A DNA stretch of 33,785 nt from Methanocellales archaeon (GTDB taxonomy: Archaea; Halobacteriota; UBA148): positions 1 to 33,785 of the forward strand of contig JAQUQR010000010.1 of NCBI GenBank assembly GCA_028715985.1. Reading direction: 5' to 3'. This document shows positions 24,210-32,605 of the stretch, in pieces. Position 1 is the stretch's first letter. Each line of letters starts with the position of its first letter. The notes under the pieces were generated by a model, which was given only the letters and a program-made list of their open reading frames with translations, did not search any database and was not told the DNA's origin. The position numbers were made by a program, and so were the translations under genes.

Positions 24210-25361
24210 CTACCTCATGCCTATCCAGTCTTTGATGTCCAGCGCCCCCGCCTCTTTGAAGCCACATAAACATTTGATGATATCCCTAAATAATTGCATG
24301 GCAGTGGGGTTCATCATCATGAACAGATCGCTCCCGGCAAGACATAACGTCAGTGCAGTAACAGCCTCCCATAAAGGGCCCCTTTTTTCACGGTCGCCCC
24401 ATTCCGGGTTTTCCATCCACGCCTCTCTGGCGCCCCAGGCATTGGTCGTCCCAGAGGCTATGGGCATTTGTAAATCTTTGTCTCCTTTGAGGGCTGCCAA
24501 CCTGATCCTCTCCATGACGGTGAATGAATACTCCAATCCATAACCCAAAGCTGCAGTGGTTGGATCCATAATCATGTCCTCCCTTTTTATGCCCGCATCC
24601 ATCAAATATTTGTTCAATGTTTTCTGGTCATTGATGTCCAGGGATGTCCAAGACAACACGACATGGCCATAATCTAAGCATGCTTTTGCAATCCTCTTGT
24701 AATCCAGGCTCATACTTGCGGAGTTGATCACGCACCGCTCTCCAGCCGCTGCTTCTGCAGCCTTTTCTAAGACTTCGGGGTCTTTGTCCGGATTGCCGGA
24801 GCCGCCTATCATTATCGGCACCTTCACCGCCTGAAGGACATCTTCTACGGTCTTGGCGGCTTCCCGGGCGGAAGTGTCCTTTATGGCGGGATCGGTGCTT
24901 ATCAAATGTATGGTGACCATTTCTGCACCATACTTCTTTACGCATCTCTTAGCCCATTCTGCCGGGTCTTCCAGTACATCCTCAAAGTGCCTCCTGACCG
25001 GTCCTGCCAGATGTATCTTCGTGTCGAAGACATCAAAGGCGATCACAGGCTCGTTTGGATTGAGCGCCTCAAAATTATAGAAGGGCATCGTTCTCTCCCC
25101 GCCGACCTTTATAATGTTTTTTCTGGTCCCTCCGTTGGCTTTTGTCGCACCCAGCTCCACTTCAAGGACCTCACCAGGGAAATTTGCTAGTGGGATCTCA
25201 AAATCCAGATCGCGATATTCCGCTTTTTTGATAGATGGCTTAGATGCTATCCTAGGGAGTATGAGCCCAAGTTCACCAGCGATCATGTCTATGTTCTCAA
25301 GCTCTATTTCCTCTACCTTCTCCAACATCTTTATTAGCTCTGTTAGATCAAGCGCGTTCAT
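24210..25361 (-). CDS. cdhD: CODH/ACS corrinoid iron-sulfur protein small subunit (delta)
   Basis: About 383 residues. The delta subunit pairs with CdhE to form the corrinoid methyl carrier. It has a TIM-barrel-like body with ATKANGGTRKNIIKVGGE, AFDVFDTKIHLAGP, MIGGSGNPDKDPEVLEKAAE and MDPTTAALGYGLEYSFTVME, all typical of CdhD. It ends in a short Gly/Ala tail (FKEAGALDIKDWIGMR). GTG at 25364 and ATG at 25361 are both possible starts with the AAGGAG site that lies over the cooC stop. It is shorter than the roughly 430 residues of some methanogen CdhD proteins, apparently by differences at the N-terminus. Confidence 0.96.
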   Translation of the reverse strand: MNALDLTELIKMLEKVEEIELENIDMIAGELGLILPRIASKPSIKKAEYRDLDFEIPLANFPGEVLEVELGATKANGGTRKNIIKVGGERTMPFYNFEALNPNEPVIAFDVFDTKIHLAGPVRRHFEDVLEDPAEWAKRCVKKYGAEMVTIHLISTDPAIKDTSAREAAKTVEDVLQAVKVPIMIGGSGNPDKDPEVLEKAAEAAAGERCVINSASMSLDYKRIAKACLDYGHVVLSWTSLDINDQKTLNKYLMDAGIKREDMIMDPTTAALGYGLEYSFTVMERIRLAALKGDKDLQMPIASGTTNAWGAREAWMENPEWGDREKRGPLWEAVTALTLCLAGSDLFMMMNPTAMQLFRDIIKCLCGFKEAGALDIKDWIGMR

Positions 25362-25374
25362 CACTTTCTGCTCC

Positions 25375-26133
25375 TTACACGAGTCTTATCTTTTTTGCTA
25401 TCTCGTCCACAGCCCTTACCGCCGGGGAGCTTTCAGGTAAATCTAGCAGGGATTTGCCCACAAGGTTGTATTCTGTTATGTCCCTCTCTTCCGGTATCAC
25501 GCCCGCGAACTCCAGTCCGGTGGATTTGACTTTTTCTGATATCGATTTTTCATGTGAAGGATCAACCCTATTCACCACGAGATACAAATGTTTAAAGTCT
25601 ATCCCCAGCTCTTTGGACAGATTTTTAATCCTCTCTGCAGTCTTGAAGCCATGTATTGACATGTCAGTCACCACGATCATGTCATCCACGCCCTGTGTGG
25701 TCCTTCTGCTTAAATGCTCCAATCCCGCTTCAGCATCGATGATGGTGTAATCATAGCTCTGAGGTAAGGAATCTATAATGTCTCGAAGCATGTGGTTTAC
25801 CGCACAATAACACCCGGGTCCTTCTGGCTTTCCCATAACGATCACATCAAAGCTGGGCATCTCGGCCGTTATTTCAAAAATCTTGGCCTCCAACCATGCC
25901 ATCTTGGAGTAATCGGGAGGGAATTCAGATTGCTTTGATATCAAATCCTCCCTTATATCCCCCAGGCTTTTTTCCACTGATACGCCCAGAGCATCAGGCA
26001 AATTGGAATCAGGGTCTGCATCTATTGCCAAGATGCTTTTTTTACCAGACCTAACCAATTTTCTGATTAGCAACGAAGCAAGTATCGTCTTTCCTACCCC
26101 TCCCTTCCCAGAAACTGCGATTATCTTTCCCAT
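25375..26133 (-). CDS. cooC: CooC-type nickel-insertion ATPase
   Basis: The 252-residue MinD/CooC-family ATPase is thought to load nickel into CODH or ACS. The deviant Walker A GKGGVGKT spans 9-16, the switch block AIDADPDSN 36-44, and the CxC metal-binding pair is C108/C110 in GPGCYCAVNHM. It sits between cdhC (9 bp upstream) and cdhD (11 bp downstream), the same place as in Methanosarcina cdh operons, which supports a role in maturing this complex. A second CooC-type gene opens the operon. Confidence 0.95.
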   Translation of the reverse strand: MGKIIAVSGKGGVGKTILASLLIRKLVRSGKKSILAIDADPDSNLPDALGVSVEKSLGDIREDLISKQSEFPPDYSKMAWLEAKIFEITAEMPSFDVIVMGKPEGPGCYCAVNHMLRDIIDSLPQSYDYTIIDAEAGLEHLSRRTTQGVDDMIVVTDMSIHGFKTAERIKNLSKELGIDFKHLYLVVNRVDPSHEKSISEKVKSTGLEFAGVIPEERDITEYNLVGKSLLDLPESSPAVRAVDEIAKKIRLV

Positions 26134-26142
26134 GTTATCTTG

Positions 26143-27513
26143 TCATTTCGCTTTTTTGATGATCACTTTCTCAGCATGGATCTTTGCATTTTTCAGGATT
26201 ATCGTTATTCCTCCCGAAGGGGTACCCGAAATGGTGCCAACCGGCATGACCTCAAGAGCCTGAGCTTCTATGACCTCTGGAGGTGCCTCAACCCACCTTT
26301 CAACTACCGGGTGCCCTTTTTCCCTCAAAAATTCTTTTAGGGCTATGATGTCTGCGGCGTCATTTTCTGTCGCGATCTTGTCGTACAACTCTGCTGGTAT
26401 GTAATCTTTCAGCTTCTCTTTCACTTCACTTGGAAGCCAGATTATCCGATTCCATCCTCCGTCTACCTGCAAGAACTTGGGCGACCTCATGTATTCGAAT
26501 GAGATGCCATGGAAGCCATCTACCTGTCTTCCACCTCCTGTGGAATCTGCGATGCCTCCGAACGTTAATCCGCTTGGCGTCTGTCCTCTGAAATCCCTGT
26601 GGACAACTCCCAGCCCATCGCATTCTGGAACGTAAAATGTGGTAATCTCAAAGCAGCCACAGGATGTATGGGGGTAGCCGAAGGCTGTATACAGCTGCAC
26701 TCTGTTTATCTCTCCAAGCGACTTTTCGGAAACGATTTTGTTTATGCCCTCATATTCGCCTTTCCAGTCATCCAGGCATTCTCCCTTGGGTATTTCGAAT
26801 ACCGGGCCCTTTGGATCCACCTTCGCAGCCGCTCTTCCGTCAAACCAGCTTATGGCTCCGCAATTGGCATATCTTTGAGCGGAGATTACGCAGATATGGG
26901 AGGGTGCAAAGGATTGGCAAAGGGTGCAACCGTAAAAAACATCGACGTCATCATCCGTCATGCCTCTTGCCCTTGCATCTCTCCCCTCGTATATCTCGAG
27001 TGCTTCCTGAAACTTTTTCTTCACTTCTTTCGGGTCGGTGATGAATGTTATTTGTATCTTTTCGATTATCGCCATCTCGCTTTTGAACAACCTCTGGAGG
27101 GCTTTTCCGATTACCTCCAGGTTTAATCCTTTCTTAACTGCTGTTTTATCCAAACGCAACCAGATGCTATCCCTCTGGTTTAGATGCATGAAGCCTTCGA
27201 TGTAATTGCAGAAATCGTGTATGCGTCGCTCCATGACCCCTTCCATCTCCACTTCCAGCTTCTCGCCTGAAACCTCGATGTAGATGCCAAAGGGAAAAGA
27301 GCCCCCTTCTTCCAGGTCCGGGACGTCTGGACCAACTAGGGTGATTTTTCCGTCCTCTACCTCTTCTGGGCCTTTAACCCTCAAGAGTTCGAATTTTTCT
27401 TTTACGTTGGGCCCCCCCAACTCCACATGCATTTGGGGTTTTCGAACCCTTTCCCCTTCATGGGCTAACCCTACATCAACAGGGAGGTCTGCAAACATAC
27501 CTGATGTGCTCAT
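26143..27513 (-). CDS. cdhC: Acetyl-CoA synthase, A-cluster subunit (beta)
   Basis: The 456-residue subunit makes or cleaves the C-C and C-S bonds of acetyl-CoA at the Ni-Ni-[4Fe-4S] A cluster. Cluster cysteines are C196, C199, C208 and C218 (CTLC...HIC...ANCG) and the C285-G-C287 pair (HTSCGCFE). Their spacing matches the archaeal beta subunit. It lacks the large N-terminal domain of bacterial AcsB, as usual for archaea. The first codon overlaps the cdhB stop by 4 bp (ATGA), implying translational coupling. The C-terminal 60 residues are less conserved. Confidence 0.97.
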   Translation of the reverse strand: MSTSGMFADLPVDVGLAHEGERVRKPQMHVELGGPNVKEKFELLRVKGPEEVEDGKITLVGPDVPDLEEGGSFPFGIYIEVSGEKLEVEMEGVMERRIHDFCNYIEGFMHLNQRDSIWLRLDKTAVKKGLNLEVIGKALQRLFKSEMAIIEKIQITFITDPKEVKKKFQEALEIYEGRDARARGMTDDDVDVFYGCTLCQSFAPSHICVISAQRYANCGAISWFDGRAAAKVDPKGPVFEIPKGECLDDWKGEYEGINKIVSEKSLGEINRVQLYTAFGYPHTSCGCFEITTFYVPECDGLGVVHRDFRGQTPSGLTFGGIADSTGGGRQVDGFHGISFEYMRSPKFLQVDGGWNRIIWLPSEVKEKLKDYIPAELYDKIATENDAADIIALKEFLREKGHPVVERWVEAPPEVIEAQALEVMPVGTISGTPSGGITIILKNAKIHAEKVIIKKAK

Positions 27514-28058
27514 TTATTCTCCATCTCCTGTGCAATTATGGTTAAATATCCACTCCACTCCTCGATTGAAAGATTCGGGAAGGACCAGTTGCAGTGTGGC
27601 TGATAGTATCTATCTAGGGACACCGTCTTCAGATGGTCGAAAGCAAAGGACTTGAGCCCTGCCTCAATCACAAAACCCACATAATAGGTCATTCCGAGGA
27701 TCAAAGCTAAGTCGTGGGGCTCATCCTCACCAGAGACGCTCCACGTTGGGTCCGTGAGCCGATTGCCGATATCCATGGAAGTCATCGAAGCAGCTGGCTT
27801 AAAGCCCCTCTTCAGAAACTCTGCCATCGCATGGGCTGTCGTAACCACAGGAATATCGGCGGCTCTTGCAATTCGAATGATTTGATCTATCGGCTTTTTG
27901 CCCTCCAAGTCTATCTCGGCTGCTTCGTGCCCCACAATGAAAATAGGTTTTTTCGCCTTCTTCAACAGGATAGAGACCATCTCGGGCTTTTTGATCACCG
28001 CAGCTTTTACGGGTCCTGGAACTTCGTATCTCTGCCAAGGTTCAGCTGCCATTGCCAT
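27510..28058 (-). CDS. cdhB: CODH/ACS epsilon subunit
   Basis: The 182-residue epsilon subunit binds the alpha subunit in the CODH component and may help electron transfer to FAD or ferredoxin. It is a Rossmann-like DHS domain: KKAKKPIFIVGHEAAEID near 32-50, VTTAHAMAEFLKRGF near 76-90, LALILGMTYYVG near 123-134 and SLDRYYQPHCNWSFPNLS near 150-167. A second in-frame ATG two codons later is an equally possible start. It overlaps cdhA by 17 bp and cdhC by 4 bp. Confidence 0.95.
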   Translation of the reverse strand: MAMAAEPWQRYEVPGPVKAAVIKKPEMVSILLKKAKKPIFIVGHEAAEIDLEGKKPIDQIIRIARAADIPVVTTAHAMAEFLKRGFKPAASMTSMDIGNRLTDPTWSVSGEDEPHDLALILGMTYYVGFVIEAGLKSFAFDHLKTVSLDRYYQPHCNWSFPNLSIEEWSGYLTIIAQEMENK

Positions 28059-30405
28059 CCCCCTTCTTTCTTACAAGTCTTGGTAATAGCGTTGGATCCG
28101 GAGCAGGGACTTCGCTCTCTTTCCAGCCCTTTTCCTTCAAGATCTCCAATATTTCATCCTTCATGGTTATGGGGATGTCTGCCATGGTACGTACAAATAA
28201 CTGAATGTCATCTGGCATGGCTCCATAAAAGCGTTTATGCAGGTCTATATAATGGTTTAGCTTTATTGATCTGCCCTTCGTCGTGTCGTTAGGCCTAATG
28301 CAAAGCTTTGGTATTAAAGTCATAGCTTCCTCCTTCGTCTCCACGGAGATGAAGAGGTGCTCAGGTGCCGGACCCGTATACACGCGCTTCCCTGTGCGAG
28401 CGTCGATGACATACCAATTCTCCTCTTTATCCTTCCTTCCCAGCAATGCTCGCCTATACTTGGAGCCGTGCGGTCCTACGATTACAGGTATGCCCAGCCT
28501 CCAGAAGCCGCTGGCTATGGAAGAGGCTTTTTGAGACATGGCTCCCCAGGATATGCCCACAGCACCCACCCGATTGTGTATGTAATCAGCAATTTCCTCA
28601 TAATTCGAGTTAAGCTTCCGCTTGGCGAAAATGCTTGCAATTTTGATGGCAGCTCCTGAGATGTGAGGGTTGGAAACGCAGGAGCCACAGTTTACGAGAC
28701 CTCCCGCATCAAATGCACCTGAATAGGCTTCATAGAGGCTAAGTCCGTCCTCGTTTTTGTACATACCTATGTTCATAGCTGCGCAGCCGGTGGTGGTCAC
28801 GATGAATCGCCTTTTTAGGAATTCTTCGATCATGATGGCGTTATCCTTCCAACTGCCGGGATAATTGGAGCAGCCGACGATTCCGATCACGCCTGGTATC
28901 TCTCCCATGACTATTGGGCCGCCCACCCTTCTTATTTCCGTATCCGATATGGCGCCCCTGCCCACTCTGACCTTGAATCTCTCCTCCTTAATTTTTGACC
29001 TGGAGGCGCCTATTATGATGGAGTGGAGCTTCAGCTCGTTGGGGCAAACCCCCTCCCCCTCGCAACGTCCACAGCCTATACAAGACTCGTATAAGTCTGA
29101 TAGCGGCTGAAGGTTTCCTTTGGCTGCCGCTTCCATGGCTTCCGGAAGGGGCAAATAATTCGGGCAAACCCGTTGACAGCTGAGGCATTTTGTACATTTC
29201 GTAGCATATTCAATTATCTCAGATTCTTCTGGGATGATGCCTGACTTTTTCCGCTTGGGGAATACACCCATGGCAACCCTGACAGCTACCTCTCCAGCCT
29301 TATCCGAGTCTAGGATGACTACGCCCGGGCTTCTGCCCTCCACCATGTCGCTCACTATTTCATCTGTGGGGTCTTCGGTGCGGTTCGGCAGCCCTTGGAA
29401 ATTCTTGTAATGTGTTGAGATGAGGGGTGCCTTGACCTTCTTGGCTTCGTCCAGTATGTCGGCACGGATGCATTGCTCATCAACCACTATCACGTCTGCT
29501 ATACCCGATCTGACGAAACGCAGTTGATGGGAGAGGGGGCCAGCTATCTTCGCCTTATTCGTATATCTGGTTAAATCAAGTGCAGTGCAGCATATGCCAG
29601 CGAGCTCTATGCTATCCTCCAACCCGCCATCCTCCATGTAGTCAAATATCGCGGCTGCCGGAGGGACGTTGTGCCCTATCACCAAAATGACAGGCTTAGT
29701 TATATCAATGCTCCCCATCCCCACGTCCACCATTGATGCTTCAGGGTCCGCCTTTGGGAAATTTAAGGCGGATATTTGCGCCAAATCGCAGATCTCCATG
29801 CCAACATGATCGATCATGCCTGCATGAAACGCCTTTGACTCGAAATCTATGTTATCCCCCTCCTGTCCCGTATGGCAACAGGAAAGCAAGTGGGTTATCT
29901 CTTTTTCGACGTAATCGAGAACATCCTCGAGGTCACCAAGTGTCCTGGGCTTTATGCCAGTGACCAGGCGGGTGTGCGGTGCCTCCACAAGCACGGATAA
30001 TCCACCAACGTCAAGCGGATAATCGCTGCCGAATTTGCTTACCAGCTCCTCTACCATGTGCCTGCCATGGCCTGCATGGGTTGCGGCCCCTATGGCACAT
30101 GAAAGCAGAACTATTCTCGATTGCTGCGCTGCCATGTCCAGTCCGCAGGCACCCTTTTTTCCCTTGCTCAGATCGCACTTCCCCATGGTGCACAGGCAAC
30201 AGAGATCGCATAACGGCAAGTAGAATGGCTTATACTTGTTCAAAAGTATGCGATCCCAATCTCTGAATGTTGAGATGTCAGGCATGGGTGTGGGCCCAGG
30301 GGCTTCTTCCCATTCTTCATAAAAGGCTCCAACGGTGGCCTCCAGACCCGTTATCTTAAAGATGTCGCTTTCCAGCTCATCGACCTTGAATCTTGCTTTT
30401 TTCAC
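28042..30405 (-). CDS. cdhA: Carbon monoxide dehydrogenase alpha subunit
   Basis: 787 residues. It catalyses CO2/CO interconversion at the Ni-Fe-S C cluster. The N-terminal cysteine set C66, C69, C70, C72, C77 and C87 holds the B/D clusters. Two ferredoxin-type motifs, CTKCLSCQRVCP (404-415) and CIGCGRCEGEGVCP (442-455), mark the archaeal form. C-cluster ligands include His in GHNVPPA (about 245), Cys in DEQCIRAD (312), Cys in TTGCAAMN (about 544) and NCGSC (about 577). The start is GTG with a strong AAGGAG upstream, overlapping the preceding CooC-like gene by 29 bp. Length is normal for CdhA. Confidence 0.97.
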   Translation of the reverse strand: MKKARFKVDELESDIFKITGLEATVGAFYEEWEEAPGPTPMPDISTFRDWDRILLNKYKPFYLPLCDLCCLCTMGKCDLSKGKKGACGLDMAAQQSRIVLLSCAIGAATHAGHGRHMVEELVSKFGSDYPLDVGGLSVLVEAPHTRLVTGIKPRTLGDLEDVLDYVEKEITHLLSCCHTGQEGDNIDFESKAFHAGMIDHVGMEICDLAQISALNFPKADPEASMVDVGMGSIDITKPVILVIGHNVPPAAAIFDYMEDGGLEDSIELAGICCTALDLTRYTNKAKIAGPLSHQLRFVRSGIADVIVVDEQCIRADILDEAKKVKAPLISTHYKNFQGLPNRTEDPTDEIVSDMVEGRSPGVVILDSDKAGEVAVRVAMGVFPKRKKSGIIPEESEIIEYATKCTKCLSCQRVCPNYLPLPEAMEAAAKGNLQPLSDLYESCIGCGRCEGEGVCPNELKLHSIIIGASRSKIKEERFKVRVGRGAISDTEIRRVGGPIVMGEIPGVIGIVGCSNYPGSWKDNAIMIEEFLKRRFIVTTTGCAAMNIGMYKNEDGLSLYEAYSGAFDAGGLVNCGSCVSNPHISGAAIKIASIFAKRKLNSNYEEIADYIHNRVGAVGISWGAMSQKASSIASGFWRLGIPVIVGPHGSKYRRALLGRKDKEENWYVIDARTGKRVYTGPAPEHLFISVETKEEAMTLIPKLCIRPNDTTKGRSIKLNHYIDLHKRFYGAMPDDIQLFVRTMADIPITMKDEILEILKEKGWKESEVPAPDPTLLPRLVRKKGDGNGS

Positions 30406-31177
30406 AAAATATCTCCTTTACAAGTCTGTTTTTGATTTCCGAGATAGCTTTGAAGGCTTTCGATGTCGGGAAATTAACCAAAGCCTCCCCGCCCATCTCA
30501 GCCTCCCTGACTTTATAATCGAAGGGAATGATGCCCAAGATGTTATCAAAATTCTCGTTTATAAACTTTTCTTCCTCCTCATCTGCAACCTTATTTCCGA
30601 TCACGTAAGTTTTTTCCAACCCGATATCCCCTGCCAGATTCATTATTTTTTTAACGACCTCCATCGAGTTGGGCGTCGCTTCAGTCACGGCTATCAATGC
30701 ATCCGCATATTTTGCAGTTCCCCTGCCCAAATGCTCGACACCCGCTTCCATGTCCACTATCACATCCTGCTCTCCCGAGAGCACCTGCTTTAGAAAGGTT
30801 TTTAACATCACGTTGGCCGGGCATGTACAGCCGGAGCCCCCCTTTTTGACGGTCCCCATCAAAATGAACTTTACGCCATCCGGTGCATCCATCCATAACT
30901 TCCGGGGCAAGTCGGAAACCTTCGGGTTTAGTTTGAATACCGCTCCATAAACATCCGGGGATGCACCGGTCCTCTCCTCGATTAGGTCTCCCATTTCTGC
31001 CAGGGGCACCAATTCCCTAACTTTCCCCTTGTCTATCCCCAGGGTTGAGTGGAGATTCTGGGCAGGGTCTGCGTCTATGGCTATCACGTCAAAGCCATCT
31101 CTGGCAAGCATCCTGGCTAAGGTTCCAGCAAAAGTCGTCTTTCCGACTCCTCCTTTTCCAGTGATGCATATTTTCAT
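30377..31177 (-). CDS. Second CooC-type ATPase, first gene of the cdh operon
   Basis: 266 residues, same family as the CooC between cdhC and cdhD but clearly diverged. Walker A is GKGGVGKT at 7-14, the switch is AIDADPAQN at 33-41, and the metal pair is C117/C119 in GSGCTCPANVM. It overlaps cdhA by 29 bp and so is translated with it. The canonical archaeal operon carries one CooC. Having one directly before the CODH gene and one directly after the ACS gene suggests each may mature a different nickel site (C cluster and A cluster), which is inference. It could also be a general MinD-like ATPase. The ATG has GGAG about ten bases upstream. Confidence 0.92.
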   Translation of the reverse strand: MKICITGKGGVGKTTFAGTLARMLARDGFDVIAIDADPAQNLHSTLGIDKGKVRELVPLAEMGDLIEERTGASPDVYGAVFKLNPKVSDLPRKLWMDAPDGVKFILMGTVKKGGSGCTCPANVMLKTFLKQVLSGEQDVIVDMEAGVEHLGRGTAKYADALIAVTEATPNSMEVVKKIMNLAGDIGLEKTYVIGNKVADEEEEKFINENFDNILGIIPFDYKVREAEMGGEALVNFPTSKAFKAISEIKNRLVKEIFCEKSKIQGR

Positions 31178-31202
31178 ATCCTTATTTCTCCATTATTAAA
31201 CG

Positions 31203-31209
31203 TTATAAA
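31203..31209 (-). promoter_or_regulatory. TATA box of the CODH/ACS operon
   Basis: TTTATAAC on the minus strand is centred about 29 nt before the ATG at 31177. If used, the leader is very short. A promoter further up in the 270-bp divergent region is also possible. Confidence 0.45.
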
Positions 31210-31287
31210 TTTTTCCATTAAACTTTACGATTTTCCTCGTTCATGCGCTCCCACTTATTTTGACCAAATGATGTTATAGAATGGTGT

Positions 31288-31319
31288 AATCATTCGTAAC
31301 CGAAAGTCATTTATATGGA
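31288..31319 (+). promoter_or_regulatory. Conserved 32-bp promoter block, copy 1
   Basis: It contains AATCATTCGTAACCGAAA then GTCATTTATATGGA: a BRE-like CCGAAA followed by a TATA box at 31310-31316. Of its 32 bases, 28 are identical to the block before the second paralogue (32523-32554). The predicted transcript start is near 31338, which leaves a leader of about 110 nt. Confidence 0.7.
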
Positions 31320-31337
31320 GTAGTAAATATCTTCATA

Positions 31338-31394
31338 TCGTCAAATAGTAATCTTGTCGCCAAACGGCAATATTGTCGGCAAATGGCAGCTATT
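31338..31394 (+). repeat. Three 19-bp imperfect tandem repeats in the leader
   Basis: TCGTCAAATAGTAATCTTG (31338-31356), TCGCCAAACGGCAATATTG (31357-31375) and TCGGCAAATGGCAGCTATT (31376-31394) lie head to tail. They begin at the predicted transcript start of the dockerin gene. The second paralogue lacks them although its promoter is nearly the same. Confidence 0.7.
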
Positions 31395-31449
31395 TGCATA
31401 TCAGAGAAGCTGAAAAGCTACGAGATGGAGATTAGGAAAGGGATATGCG

Positions 31450-32397
31450 ATGAAAATTGGGAAAGGGACGATACTGGCAATGCTGTTGGTATGCATTGCA
31501 ATGGTGATTTTAGTGATGCCCGTTCAGGCATATACGACGGAAGTGCACGTGGTAAAGTATGCCTCGGATGAAACGACTATACTGAACGAGACGAATGTGA
31601 CCTATCAGTGGATGAGAGACAACCTGCCCATCATGGACGAAGGGAACCTTTACGGTACTACTTACACGCACCACTACTTCCAGGGCCCCACCTTTGATCT
31701 GGGAAATCTCTGGGATCCGCCAGAGAGTGTCAACGTGGATAGCAGGGATTACGGAGCTGTTGCCGGGACGGATGTCAAGGACCTGTGCGAGTTAGTGGGG
31801 GGCATGTCTCCCGGCGATAGGGTGAAGATCAAGTCACCTGACGGCTTCTACAAGTGGTTCGACTACGCCGTCGCCTACAACGACCACGGCAACGAAACGC
31901 TGGACAGCAGACAGGGACCGATGGTCCTCGCCTGGTATAACGGCGAGGAATCAATCACAGGTGAGCACCAAGGCGTGGGCTATCCCGATACAGGCTATAC
32001 TGTGGGCATGAGGCTCCACTTCTTCGCTGATACTAGTACGAATCCCTGGGGTTATCATGCATTCGGTCTTTGGGACATGCACGAGTGCATGGATGAACAA
32101 TACTGGCATTACTATTACGACGGCACCTTATGGCCGTCCTCAAGTGGCCTCTCGGTGAAATGGGTCGGCTCTATTTTGATCTACAGCAATGAGTCGCCCC
32201 AAGGTCTCCTAGGCGATGTTAACAATGATGGCGTGGTGAACGTGCTCGATGCGACCAAGGTGAAGAACCGTGCCGGCAACCCCTTCTATCCCCTGGATGA
32301 CGAATGGGCCGCAGATGTCAACAGCGACGGCATCATAAACGTGCTCGATGCGACGAAGGTGAAGAACCGTGCCGCAGATCCGAACTATCCTTGGTAA
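31450..32397 (+). CDS. Secreted protein with SUOX-like domain and type I dockerin
   Basis: 315 residues: a signal peptide (to about VQA at 27), a domain of about 220 residues, then a C-terminal type I dockerin (254-315) with two calcium loops, DVNNDGVVNVLD and DVNSDGIINVLD. Dockerins bind cohesin domains and assemble extracellular complexes. The middle domain has the order 'GTDVKDLCELVG - GDRVKIKSPDGF - GPMVLAWYNGEE - GMRLHFFA - LSVKWVGSILI', which resembles the molybdopterin-binding fold of sulfite-oxidase-like proteins. The usual catalytic Cys motif is not evident, so binding rather than catalysis is likelier. The next gene encodes a paralogue of this domain. No cohesin gene is in the window. 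Confidence 0.82.
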   Translation: MKIGKGTILAMLLVCIAMVILVMPVQAYTTEVHVVKYASDETTILNETNVTYQWMRDNLPIMDEGNLYGTTYTHHYFQGPTFDLGNLWDPPESVNVDSRDYGAVAGTDVKDLCELVGGMSPGDRVKIKSPDGFYKWFDYAVAYNDHGNETLDSRQGPMVLAWYNGEESITGEHQGVGYPDTGYTVGMRLHFFADTSTNPWGYHAFGLWDMHECMDEQYWHYYYDGTLWPSSSGLSVKWVGSILIYSNESPQGLLGDVNNDGVVNVLDATKVKNRAGNPFYPLDDEWAADVNSDGIINVLDATKVKNRAADPNYPW

Positions 32398-32522
32398 TGG
32401 GCGGGTAACAAAAAATGAAATGAGAAAAAACAGCATAACAGCGATTTTACCACCCTAAAAATCTAAATATTCCCAGTTGATTATGGGAAGGAAAAACCCT
32501 TAAACTGGTTATTTAACGGCAC

Positions 32523-32554
32523 AATCATTCATGACCGAAAATCATTTATATTGA
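32523..32554 (+). promoter_or_regulatory. Conserved 32-bp promoter block, copy 2
   Basis: It has the same BRE/TATA arrangement as the copy at 31288-31319 (28 of 32 identical), with the TATA box at 32545-32551. The transcript should start near 32574, after the in-frame ATG at 32570, which supports the start codon at 32606. Confidence 0.7.
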
Positions 32555-32605
32555 ATGGTGTCTATCTGCATGTCGGAAGTGAAGAAGCTAATGAAAAGCG
32601 ACGCG

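Noticed and set aside
27714-28292. Plus-strand frame of 192 residues across cdhA/cdhB
   Set aside because: Cys/Pro/Ser-rich shadow of two well-identified genes.
32570-32605. Upstream ATG for the second paralogue
   Set aside because: It falls before the transcript start predicted from the TATA box, and the sister protein aligns from the ATG at 32606.
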